Shown here: piece by piece, positions 34,863 to 46,370 of the stretch
How positions within the stretch are numbered: position 1 is the stretch's first letter
How the letters are laid out: the number at the start of each line of letters is the position of its first letter
Translations under genes and position numbers: made by a program
Source: Cymbidium sinense
Taxonomy: Eukaryota; Streptophyta; Magnoliopsida; Asparagales; Orchidaceae
Direction of reading: 5' to 3'
Assembly (NCBI GenBank): GCA_021442155.1
Contig: CM038215.1
Coordinates: 276,136,413-276,200,412, forward strand
DNA length: 64,000 nt
Notes under the pieces: model-generated
What the model was told of the DNA's origin: nothing
Databases searched by the model: none
Seen by the model: the letters and a program-made list of their open reading frames with translations, nothing else

Positions 34863-36535
34863 AAAGTAAATAAAATCTAAAAATAAAATAATTAAAAAAT
34901 CCTAAACCACATAATATTAAAAAATAAAATAAAACAAAATAAAATACTAAACTAAAACCTAAACCTAAAAACTAAATGAAATAAAAAAAACTAAAATAAA
35001 ATAAATAAAAACTAAAACTAAAGTAAAAAAAATAAAATAAACCTGAGAATAAAAAAGCTAAATAAAATAAAAACTAAACATAAAATAAAAATAAAATAAA
35101 CTTAAAATAAAATAAAATAGAAACTAAATGAAAACTTAAACCTAAAAAATAAACTTCAAAATAAAACCTAAAAATAAATAAAAAATAAAACCCAAACACT
35201 CAACTAAAAATAAAACTTAACCAAAAATAAAAATAAAATAAAATAAACAAGATAAAATAAACTTAAACCTAAACTAAAATAAACTAAACTAAACTTTATA
35301 AAACCTAAACATAAATTTAAAATAAACTAAACCTAAACCCTAAACTAAATAAAATAAAATAAACTAAAAATAAACTTAAACTTAAACTGAAAAATAAAAG
35401 TGAAAAGTAAACCTAAATAAAAACCTAACCTAACCCCTAAACTCTAAACCCTAAAAAGCTAAAAACCTAAACCTAAACTAAATAAAACCTAAATATAAAA
35501 TAAATAAAAAAACATAAACCAAAATAAAATAAATAAAATAAAAACATAACTAAAACTTAAACTAAAACCTAAACCTAAAAAGAAAAAAATGGAAATTAAA
35601 CTAAAATAAAATAAATAAAAACATAAACTAACTTAAAAATAGAAAACCTAAATAAAATAAAAACTAAACCTAAAATTAAATAAAATAACCTAAAATTAAA
35701 TAAAATAAAATAAATTAAAAACTACATAAAAACATAAACATAAAAAATAAAACTAAAAATAAAACCTAAAAATAAATAAGTAATAAAACTTAAGCCCTAA
35801 ACTAAAAAAAAAACCTAAAACTAAAATAAAAATAAAATAAACCTACACCTAAACTAAAATAATCTAAACTAAAATAAAGAATACCTACTACTAAATATAA
35901 AATATACTACACCTAAACCTAAACCTAAACTAAAAAAAAATAAAATAAACTAAAAAATATTACCTAAAAATAAACCTAAAATAAAAACCTAAAGCCTAAA
36001 CCTAAAAAAATAAAATAAAAACCTAAACCTAAACCAAGAAAAATAAAATAAAATAAAACTCAACTATAAAATAAACGTAAACCTAAAACTAAACCTAAAA
36101 AATTAACTAAAATAAAAAACCTAAGCTAAAATAAATAATCTAAATTAAAAAAAATAAAAAATAAACCTAAATAAAAATTAATAAATAAAATAAACTAAAA
36201 TAAATTATAAATAAACTAAATAAACCTAAACCTATTAATTTACTTAATTAAAGGAAACTACTAAACCCAAAATCCTAAACCCTAAACCCTAAACCTACAA
36301 CCCCTAACCCTAAACCTTAAAAAACACTAAACCCTAAACCCTAAACCCTAAAAGAATAAACCATAAAATCCTAAACCCTACACCCTAAAGCTTAAACCCT
36401 AAACTCTAAAACTTAACCCTAAACCCTAAACCCTAAAACCTAAACCTAAACCTAAAGTAACTAAATAAATGAAGAAAAAAACCTAAACCCTAAAACCTAA
36501 TAAACCTAAAACTAAACCTAAACCTAAACCCTAAG
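34863..36535 (+). repeat. Telomere-derived array with box 14 and GR-RBP leader
   Basis: Two A-rich runs (34,863-35,425 and 35,470-36,230) separated by a very short CCCTAAA patch near 35,430, box CCTATTAATTTACTTAATT (36,231-36,249), a CCCTAAA block, then the shared leader (CTAAAGTAACTAAATAAATG, CCTAATAAACC) before copy 11. Confidence 0.82.
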
Positions 36536-36970
36536 AATAGGAAGAACCTTGACAGGAACATCACTGCCAACTAGTTTAGTCTAGACGGTGGAAAGGTGGA
36601 GGTGACGACATTATAGTGGTGGTGGGGATCTGAGGTGCTTGTGGATATGGAGGTGGTAAAGGATGCTCAGTGAGGTGGAGGAGCGACAGGTTACAACCAT
36701 GGTGCCAGAGGGAGAGATTGGGGATATAATGGTGGATCCGCCACTGAGAGTTGGGTGATTCTGATGGGAACTAGAAACCAAGAACTGATCCAATCCGCTA
36801 TGGAAAGGTGTTCTGAGATGGTTCTACTTATCTGTGGTTTTGATTTGCTCTATGCATGTTCATTTTTTATCTATGTCATCGCTTGTGTCTTAGAAAAGTT
36901 GGTGTGTTACTTGATGGGTTAAATTGAAAATAAGAAATGTTGAATCTGAATTTGTTCTCTGTTAAAAAAA
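36536..36970 (+). pseudogene. GR-RBP retropseudogene copy 11 (many small deletions)
   Basis: The order of landmarks is the same (AACCTTGA, ATCACTGCCAACTAG, GTGGATATGGAGGTGG, GGTTACAACCATGG, GAGGGAGAGATTGGGG, CTCTATGCATGTTCATTTTTT, TTCTCTGTTAAAAAAA). It is broken by about ten short losses, for example GTCTAGACGGTGG for GTCTAGATCTGGCGGTGG and GATCCGCCACTGAGAG for GATCCCGCTACTCGAGAG. The shared TAG is visible at about 36,570. The density of small gaps is far above that of the other long copies. The minus-strand frame 36,611-36,793 is a shadow. Confidence 0.8.
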
Positions 36971-37844
36971 ACCAAAAACTCTAAACCCTAAACTAAAACC
37001 TAAACCCTTGACCTAAAACCTAAACCCTAGACCGTGAACCCTAAACCCTAAACCCTAAAAACCCTAAACCCTAAACCCTAAATCGTAAACCCTAAAAACC
37101 TTAAACCCTAAACCCTAAACCCTAAACCCTCAATTAACCCTAAACCCTTAACCCTAAAAAAGCTAAAAAGTTAAACCCAAACTAAATAAAACCTAAAAAG
37201 AAAATAAATAAAAAACTGAACCAAAATAAATTAAAACAAAAACCTAAAGTAAAATCGTAACCTAAACCTAAACCTAAAATTAAAAATAAAAAAAATTAAA
37301 ACTAAACTAAAATAAAATAAATAAATACATAAACTAAACCAAAAAAAATAAAAAACTTATATAAAATAGAATGAAACCTAAAAGAAAAATAAAATAAACC
37401 TAAAGTAAAATAATATAAAAACTAAATAAAAACTTAAACCTAAAGAATAAACCTTAAAATAAAACTTAATAATAAATAGACAATAAAATCTAAACCCTAA
37501 ACTAAGGAAAAACCTAAACTTAAAATTAAAATAAAATAAACCGAAACCTAAACTAAAATAAACTAAACTATTATGAATAAAACCTAAACTGAAACCTAAA
37601 ATAAACTAAACCTAAACTTAAACCCTAAATAAAATTAAATAAACTAAAAATAAACCTAAACCTAAACTAAAAAATAAAACTTAAAAGTAAACCTAAAAAA
37701 TAAAATAAAAACCTAAACCTAAACCTAAAAATAAAAATAATACTTAAACCTAAAAATTAAAATAAAAATAAAAAATAAACTAAAAGATGAACCTAAACCT
37801 AAAAAATAAACTAAAATAAAATAAATAAATTAAAATAAATAAGG
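36971..37844 (+). repeat. Telomere-derived array interrupted by an RTE LINE
   Basis: CCCTAAA block (36,980-37,160) and an A-rich block in standard order that stops in AAATAAATAAGGAAAA where the RTE tail begins. The same A-rich block resumes at about 38,416 (AAAATAAACTAAAGTAAAT) and reaches box 15, so the LINE split one unit. Confidence 0.82.
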
Positions 37845-38415
37845 AAAACAACAACAAGTCATTACTAATCGATCTACATGAATCCTTTGTCTCCATCACT
37901 ATTATCAAATAAATTCATTCAATTCAAGTATACTAAGTTAATTTTTTATACATCTTGACCATGTCTTTTTAGGTCTACCTCTACCTTTCTTAACATAAGG
38001 CAATTATAATGCATCTACTCACCTAACCGGGTCATTGGACGGCCAACGCTTTATGTGGCCAAACCATCTAAGGTAACTCTCTCAAATTTTATCTACCACT
38101 AGAGCTACTCCAACTTTTTCACGAAAATAAACATTTCGCTTTTATCTCAAAGAGTAAAGCCACTCATCCACCTAAGCATCCTCATCTCTGCAACACTTAA
38201 TTTAGTCTCATGCTTCTCTTTTATTAGCCAACATTCTACACCATAAATCATTGCAGGTCTTACCACCATTTTATAAAATTTTCCCTTAAGTTTAAGTGGT
38301 ACTTTTCTATCACACAATAAGCCAGGTTCATTCCTAGAACATTCACATTTTGCATTTTAATGACATGTTCACCTAATGTCAGAACACTAGCACAATAACT
38401 TCTAGAACTAAAATT
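37845..38415 (-). mobile_element. RTE-clade LINE, 5'-truncated 3' end of the RT ORF
   Basis: Reverse complement translation in broken frames gives CDRKVPLKLKGKFYK, VVRPAMIYGVECW, KLSVAEMRMLRWMSG, KVGVALVVDKI, YLRWFGHIKRWPSNDPVR and KKGRGRPKKTW. This is the characteristic C-terminal part of the reverse transcriptase ORF of plant RTE elements. It is followed by a TTGTTGTTGTT tail (CAACAACAA on + at 37,847-37,857), the usual RTE 3' end. Upstream, at 38,300-38,410, ECNFSSRS and TLGEHVIKM match the preceding region, with a deletion of the YLGSxI segment. Only about 570 bases are present; the catalytic core and endonuclease are missing. Confidence 0.85.
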
Positions 38416-41400
38416 ACACTCCAAAAATAAACTAAAGTAAATAAAAATAAAAAATAAACCGAAATAAAAAAAAATAAATAAATAAAAAATAAACTAAATA
38501 AACTAAATAAACCTAAACTTAATAATTTACCTAACTTAAAAAAAAATTAAAGAAAACCCTAAACCCTAAACCTTGAACCCTAAACCTACAACCCTAAACC
38601 CTAAACCCTAAACCTTAAAACCCTAAACCCTAAAACCCTAAACCCTATGCCCTAAACCCTAAACCCTAAACCCTAAACCCTAAACCCAAAACCCTAAAAC
38701 CTATAACCCTAAACCCTAAACACTAAACCCAAAATCCCAAACCTTAAACACCAAACCCTAAATCATAAAAAACTAAAAACTGAAACCTAAACTAAATAAA
38801 ACCTAAAAATAAAATAAATAAAAAACCTAAACCTAAGTAAAAAATAAATAAATAAATAAAAACCTAAACTATAACATAAAGCTAAACCTAAATGTAAAAA
38901 TAAAACAAAATAAAAAATAAAAACTAAAATAAAATAAAATAAATAAAAACCTAAACTAAACAAAAAAATTAAAATAAACCTAAAAATAAAAAACCTAAAT
39001 AAAATAAAAGTTAAAAATAAAATAAAAATAAAATAAACCTAAAATAAAATTAAATAAAAGAAAACCTAAATAAAAACCTAAACCTAAAAAATAAACCTAA
39101 AAATAAAACATAAAAATAAATAAAATTAAAACCTAAACCCTAAATTAAAAAAAAACCTAAACCAAAAATAAACAAAATAAAATAAACCTAAACCTAAACT
39201 AAAATAAACTAAACTAAAATAAATCAAACCTAAACCTAAACTTAGAATAAAATAAACCTAAACCCTAAACTAAATAAAATAAAATAAACAAAAATAAACC
39301 TAAACTTAATCTAAAAAATAAAACCTAAAAATAAACTTAAAACCTAAACCTAAAAAAATAAAATAAAAACCTAAACCTAAACATAAAAATAAAAAATAAA
39401 ACCTAAACCTAAATAATAAAATAAAAATAAAACTAAAGTAAAAAAATAAACATAAACCTAAACCTAAACCTATAAAATAAATTAAAATAAAAAACCTAAT
39501 CTAAAATATATAAACCTAAATGAAATAATCTAAACTAAATAAAAATAAAACATAAATCTAAATAAAAATAAAAAATAAAATAGACTAAAATGAATAGAAA
39601 ATAAGCTAAATAAACCTAAACCTGCCTATTCACTTAATTTTTAAAAAAACCTAACCCCTAAACTTTAAATCCTAAACCTTAAAGCATAAAAGTAACCGTA
39701 AATCCTAAATCCTAAACCTACATCCCTAAACCTATAAACCCTAAACCTACATCCCTAAACCTACAACCCTAACCTCTAAGCCCTAAACAATATACCCTAA
39801 ACCCTAAAAACCTAAAAACCTAAACCTAAAGTAAATAAAACCTAAAAATAAAATAAATAAAAACAATCTAAACCTAAATAAAATAAAAAATATAATAAAA
39901 TAATAACCTAAACTAAAACTAAAAAATAAAATAAAGCTAATATCAAAAAACCTAAATATAATAAAAACTAAACATAAAATAAAAATAAAATGATCCTAAA
40001 ATAAAATAAAATAAGAACTAAATAAAAACCTAAACCTAAAAAATAAACCTAAAAATAAAACCTAAAAACAAATCAAATATAAAACACAAACGCTAGAATA
40101 AAATTAAAAACTTAACCTAAAATTAAAATAAAATAAACAAAATAAAATAAACCTAAACCTAAACTAAACTAAACTAAACTAAAATAAATAAAACCTAAAC
40201 ATAAACCTAAAATAAACTAAACCTAAACCCTAAGCTACATAAAATAAAATAAACTAAAAATAAACATAAATGTAAACTAAAAAATAAAATAAACTAAATA
40301 AACCTAAAAAAACCCTAAAAATGAAAACCTAAACCCTAAATGCTAAAAAGTTAAAAACCTAAACCTAAACTAAATGAAAGCTAAAAATAAAATAAATAAA
40401 TAAAATCTAAACCATAATTAAATAAAAAATAAAATAAAATAAAAACACAAAGTAAATCCTAAACCTAAACCTAAAAACAAAATAAAATAGAAAATATTAA
40501 CTAAACTAAAATTAAATAAATAAAAACCTAAACTCAAATTAAAAATTAAAAAGCTAAATAAAATAAAAGCTAAACCTAAAAAAATATACCTAAAATAAAA
40601 TAAAATAAACACTAAATAAAAACTTAAACCAAAAAAATAAACCTAAAATAAATAATAAATAAAACCTAGACCTTAAACTAAGAAAAAAACCCTAAACCTA
40701 AAATAAAATTAAAATAAACCTAAACCTAAGCTAAAGTAAATAAAACCTAAACCTAAACTTAAAATAAACTAATCCTAAACCTAAACCTAAACTAAATCAA
40801 ATAAAATAAACTAAAAATGAACCTAAACCTAAACTAAAAAATAATACCTAAAAATAAACTTAAAATAAAAACCTAAAACTTAAACCTAAAAAAATAAAAT
40901 AAAAACCTAAACCTAAACCTATAAATAAAAAAAAACCTATACATAAAAAATAAAATAAAAATAAAACTAAACTAAAAAATAAACCTAAACCTAAACCTAA
41001 ACCTAAAAATTAAAATAAAATAAATAATTCTAAAATAAATAAACTAAACTAAATAAAAATTAAAATAAACCTAAATAATAATAAAATAAACTAAAATAAA
41101 TAAAAAATAAACTAAATAAACCTAAGCTTACAAATTTACTTAATTTAAGAAAAATGAAAAATAAACAAACCATAAATCCTAAGCCTTAAACCCTTAACCT
41201 ACAACCCTAAACCCTAAACGCTAAACCGTAAACCCTAAACCCTAAAATCTAAAAACCTAAAGCTAAACTAAAGAAAACCTAAAAATGAAATAAATAAATA
41301 AACCTAAACATATACAAAATATAAAAATAAAATAAGATAAAAACCTAAACTAAAACCTAAACCTATACCTAAACCTAAATCTAAACCTAAAAATAAAATA

Positions 41401-41680
41401 AAATAAAAATTAAAACATAAAATAAAATAAAATAAATAAAAACCTAAACTAAGGAAAAAAATGAACCAAAACCTAAATTAAAAAATAATAGCTAAAAATA
41501 GACCTAAATTATAAACCTAAAATGTAAACCTAAAAAAATAAAAATAAAATAAAAAACTTAAACTTAAACCTAAACCTAAACTAAATAAAGTAAAATAAGC
41601 TAAAAATAAATGTAAACCTAAACTAAAGAAATAAAACCTAAAAATAAACCTAAAATAGAAACCTAAAACCTAAATAATAT
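38416..41680 (+). repeat. Telomere-derived array with boxes 15-17
   Basis: Boxes at 38,518-38,537 (AATAATTTACCTAACTT), 39,621-39,640 (CCTGCCTATTCACTTAATTT) and 41,127-41,146 (CTTACAAATTTACTTAATTT), each followed by a CCCTAAA block. The block at 38,555-38,770 holds one of the longest perfect runs, about five heptamers at 38,650-38,688. A shortened unit inside 40,280-40,380 repeats the CCCTAAA to A-rich transition without a box. The minus-strand frame at 40,418-40,612 is a composition artefact. Confidence 0.83.
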
Positions 41681-41692
41681 AAATATAAATAA

Positions 41693-41728
<36 letters not shown>

Positions 41729-41742
41729 TTATTTATTTATAA
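41681..41742. repeat. TA-rich palindrome
   Basis: ATAAATAAATAAATAT (41,685-41,700), about 20 bases of alternating AT, then ATATTTATTTATTTAT (41,721-41,736). The arms are exact reverse complements for at least 16 bases and the alternating core extends the symmetry. It is capable of cruciform extrusion and lies inside an A-rich array block. Confidence 0.85.
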
Positions 41743-44667
41743 TAAAAACCTAAACCTAAACCTAAAAAAAATAAAATAAAACCTAGACATAAAAAATAAA
41801 CATAAACCTAAACCTAAACCTAAAATATAAACTAAAATAAAAAACCTAAACTAAAATAAATAAGTCTAAACTAAATAAACAAAATTAAATAAAAATAAAA
41901 AATAAACGTAAAACATTAAATATACTAAAATAAATAAATTAAATAAATTAAATAAATCTAAACCTATCGATTTATGTAATTTAAAAAAAATAGTAAACCC
42001 TAAATCCAAAACCATAAACACTAATCCCTAACCCCTAAACACTAAAACTAATCCTAAACCGTAAACCTACAGCACTAAACCTATAACCCTAAATCCTTAA
42101 AAAATAAAATAAATAAAATAAAATCCTAACCCTAAACCTTAAACCCTAAACCCTAAACATACAACCCTAAACCCTAAGCCTTAAACCCTAAAACCCTAAA
42201 CCCTAAACCCTAAACCCTAAACCGAAAACCCTAAAACCCAAAACCCTAAACCTTAAACCTTAAAACCTACAGCCCTAAACCCTAAACCCTAAACCTCAAA
42301 CCCTAAACCCTAAATGCTAAATCCTAAACAAAAAATTGTAAACCCTAAAAATCTAAAATCCTAAATCTAAACTAAATAAAACCTAAAAATAAAATAAATA
42401 AAAAAACCTAAACCTAAATAAACTAAATTAAAAACCTAAATTGAAACCTCAACCTAAACCTAAAAATAAAATAAAATAAAAACTTAAACTAAACTAAAAA
42501 ATAAATTAAGCCTAAATATAAAATACATAAATAAAATAAAACCTAAACATATAATAAAAATAAACTAAACCTATAATAAAATAAAATAAAAATTTAAACT
42601 AAAAGAATAAACCTAAAAATAAACAAAAAAATAAAACCTAAACCTTAAACTAAAAAAAACTAAACCCAAAATAAATAAAATAAAATAAACATAAACCTAA
42701 ACTAAAATAAATGAAACTAAAATAAATAAAACCTAAACCTAAACACAAAATAAACTAAACCTAAACCCTAAACTAAATAAAATAAATTAAATTAAAAATA
42801 AACCGAAACTAAACTAAAAATTAAAACCTAAAAATAAACCTAAAATAAAAATGAAAAACCCAAAGCTAAAAAAATAAAATAAAAGCCTAAAACTAAACTT
42901 AGAAATAAAAAATAAGACCTAAACCTTAAAAAAAACTAAATTAATAAAATAAACATAAATTTAAACCTAAATATAAAAAATGAACTAAAATAAAATACCA
43001 AAATAAAAATAAATAAACCTAAAATAAATAAATTAAACTAAATCAAATTAAAAAATATAGAACTAAAATAAATAAAAAATAAACTTAATAAACTAAATAC
43101 ACCTAAACCGACCAGTTTACTAGATATTTTTCTTCAAACAAAAACACCAAACCCTAAAACTAACCCTAAACCCTAAACCCTAAAAAACACAAAACCCTAA
43201 ACACTAAACCCTAAACAAACCCTAAACCATAAAACCTAAACACTAAACCCTAAACCCTAACCCTAAACCCTAAACTTAAAACCCTAAACCAAAAAACCAT
43301 AAACCCTAAACCCTAAACTAACCCTAAACCCTAAACCCTAAAAATCCTAACCCTTAAAGCCTAAACTAAACCTAAACAACTAAACTCTAAACTAAACCTA
43401 AACCAAAAACCTAAGCTAACCCTAAACCGCAAACCCTAAGCCCTAAAAACCCTAAACCCTAAAGCCTAAACATTAAACCCTAAACCCTAAACCTTAACCC
43501 TAAACCCTAGACCCTAAAAGCCTAAACCCTAAACCTGAAACCCTAAACTAAACCCTAAATCCTATAAACCTAAAAACTTTAGCCTAAACTAAATAAAACC
43601 TAAAATTAAAATTGATAAACTAAAATAATAAATTAAAATAAAACCTAAACATAACTTAAACCTAAACCTAAAAATAAAATAAAATAAAATAAAAAAATAA
43701 ACTAAAATAAAATAAATAAAAGCCTAAACTAAGCTAAAAAAATAAAATAAACCTAAGAATAAAAAACCTAAATGAAATAAAAACTAAACATAAAATAAAA
43801 AAAATAAACCTAAAATAAAATAAAATAAAAATTCAATAAAAACCTAAACCTAAAAAATAAACCTAAAAATAAAGAAAAAATAAAATGTAAACCCTAAACT
43901 AAAAAAAAAACCAAAACCTAAAATAAAAATAAAATAAACCAAAACCTAAACTAAAATAAACTAATATAAAATAAATGAAATCTAAATCTAATCCTAAATC
44001 TAATCCTAAATCTAATCTAAATAAAATAAAATAAACTAAAATCAAACCAAAACTTAAACTAAAAAAATATAACTTAAAAATAAACCTAAAACCTAAACCT
44101 AAATAAATAAAATAAAAACCTAAACCTAAACTAAAAAATAAATAATAAAACCTAAACCTAAAAAATAAAATATAAATAAAAATAAACTAAAAAGTAAACC
44201 TAAGCCAAACCAAATCCATAAAAATAAACTAAAGTAAAAAAACCGAAACTAAAATAAATAAACCTAAAATAAATATACTAACCTTTATAAAAATAAAAAA
44301 ATAAAATTAGAAATTAAAATAAACTAAAATAAATAAAAGATAAACTAAATAAACATAAACCAACCGATTTACATAATTTAAAAAAAAACCATAAACCCTA
44401 AATGCTAAACCTTAAACCTAAACCTTAAACCCTAATCCCTAAAAAACCCTAAACCCTAAACCCTAAACCCTAAAAGCATAAACCCCAAAACCCTAAACCC
44501 TAAACTGTAAACCCTAAACCCTAAACCCTAAACCTTAAACTGTAAACCCTAAGACCTAAACCCTAAATGCTAACCCTAAACTATAAACCCTAAACCTAAA
44601 CCTAAAGTAACTACATAAATTAAAAAATAAGCCTAAAGCCTAAAACTTAATAAACCTAAACCCTAAG
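41743..44667 (+). repeat. Telomere-derived array with boxes 18-20 and GR-RBP leader
   Basis: Boxes at about 41,963-41,983 (CTATCGATTTATGTAATTT), 43,108-43,129 (CGACCAGTTTACTAGATATTT) and 44,361-44,379 (CAACCGATTTACATAATTT), all with changes in the TTACTTAA core. CCCTAAA blocks follow each, including a long one at 43,150-43,570. The CTAAAGTAACTACATAAAT leader stands before copy 12. Confidence 0.82.
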
Positions 44668-45002
44668 AATAAGCAAAACCTTGAGGGCAAGAACATCAAT
44701 GTAAAATAATCTAGATCTAAAAAATAAAAACGGGGTGGGGAATCAAATGGTGGATATGGAGGTGAAATCAATGGTGGTTATGGTGGTAAATGGAGGTTAA
44801 TCAGAGGGACAAATCGAGATATGATGGTGGATCCCACTAAAGGGTAAATTGGAGAAAAGAATGACTAATAACTTCAATTCAAAGTAGAGATGGTTCTATA
44901 TAGAGTTTTGATTTTCTCCATGCATGCTCTTTTCACTATGTCATTGTCTAAAAAGTTAAATAATGAAATCGATAAGAAGAAATAATAATTTGTTCTAAAA
45001 AA
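44668..45002 (+). pseudogene. GR-RBP retropseudogene copy 12 (patchy loss)
   Basis: The landmarks AACCTTGAGGGCAAGAACATC, TCTAGATCT, GTGGATATGGAGGTG, GATATGATGGTGGATCCCACT, GTAGAGATGGTTCTA and CTCCATGCATGCTC are in order. Several segments between them are missing and often marked by AAA or TAA (ATCTAAAAAATAAAAACGGGG, GAGGTGAAATCAATGG). The shared nonsense site is lost in a gap. It ends TTGTTCTAAAAAATTG. Confidence 0.78.
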
Positions 45003-46370
45003 TTGAAAACTCTAAACCCTAAACTAAAATCCTAAACCCTAAACCCTAAACCTAAAATCTAAAAAACCCCTAAACCCTAAACCTTAAACCCCAAACCCTG
45101 AACCCTAAAACCTAAAAAACTAATAACCTAAACTTAAACTAAATAAAACCTAAAAATAAAATAAATAAAAAAACCTAAATAAAAATAAAATAAAAACATA
45201 AACTAAAACCTAAACCTAAACCTAAACCTAAACCAAAATAGAAAATAAAATAAAAAAATAAAAAATAAAACTAAAGTAAAATAAATAAAACCTAAACTGT
45301 TAAAAAAATTAAAACCTAAATAAAATAAAACTAAAAAAACTTAAACTTAAAAAATAAACCTAAAAATAAATAAATAAAAACATAAATTTAAAATAAAAAT
45401 AAAATAAACTTAAACCTAAACACAAATAAACTAAACTAAAATAAATAAAAGCTAAACCTAAACTAAATAAAATAAAATAAACTTAACTAAAATTAAACCT
45501 AAACTTAAACTAAAAAATAAAACCTAAAAGTTAACATAAAATAAAAATCTAAAACCTAAACCTAAATAAAATAAAATAAATACATAAACCTAAACATAAA
45601 AAACCCTAAACCTAAAAAATAAAATAAAAATAAAACTAAACTAAAAAAATAAACCTAAACCTAAACCTAAACATACAAAAATAAACTAAAATAAAAAACC
45701 TAAAATAAGTAAACTAAACTAAATAAAAATAAAAATAAACTTAAATAAAAATAATAGTAAAATAAACTAAAATAAATAAAACATATATTAAATAAACATG
45801 AACCTACAAATTTACTTAATTTTTAAAAAAATAAAAACTAAATAAAATAAAAAACACAAACTGTGAACCTTAAACCCTAAAACTAACCCTAAACACTAAA
45901 TCTTAAACCCTAAATTTTAAACCATAAACTCTAAACCCTGAGACCCTAAACCCTAAGACCCTAAACCCTAAACCCTCAACCATACAACCCTAAATCCTAA
46001 ACCCTAAACCCTAAACCTTAAACCTAATAATAAAAAAAAAACCTAAACTTAAAAAATTATAACTAAACTAAAAAATAAACTAAAATAAAAAACCTAAACT
46101 AATAAATAAACATAAAGTAAATAGAATAAACTAAATAAAAATAACAAATAAACTTAAATAAAAAATATAGAATAAACTAAATAAACCTAAACCTATCAGT
46201 TTACATAATTTAAAAAAAAATCCTAAACCCTATATACTAAATCCTAAACCCTAGACCATAATTCCTAAAACCTAAAATCAATCCTAAACCCTAAACCCTA
46301 AACCCCCAAACTAAAAAAATTAAAACACTAGAAGTAATAAAAAAAACCTAAACCTTAAAAAAACTAAACC
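45003..46370 (+). repeat. Telomere-derived array with boxes 21 and 22
   Basis: CCCTAAA block (45,005-45,130), an A-rich block, box CCTACAAATTTACTTAATTTT (45,803-45,823), a CCCTAAA block, then a much shortened A-rich block of about 160 bases to box CCTATCAGTTTACATAATTT (46,192-46,211). The last unit is the shortest seen. Confidence 0.82.

Noticed and set aside
1537..46370. CRISPR-like or bacterial repeat array
   Set aside because: Repeat words are variants of the plant telomere heptamer without unique spacers, and the inserts are plant retroelements.
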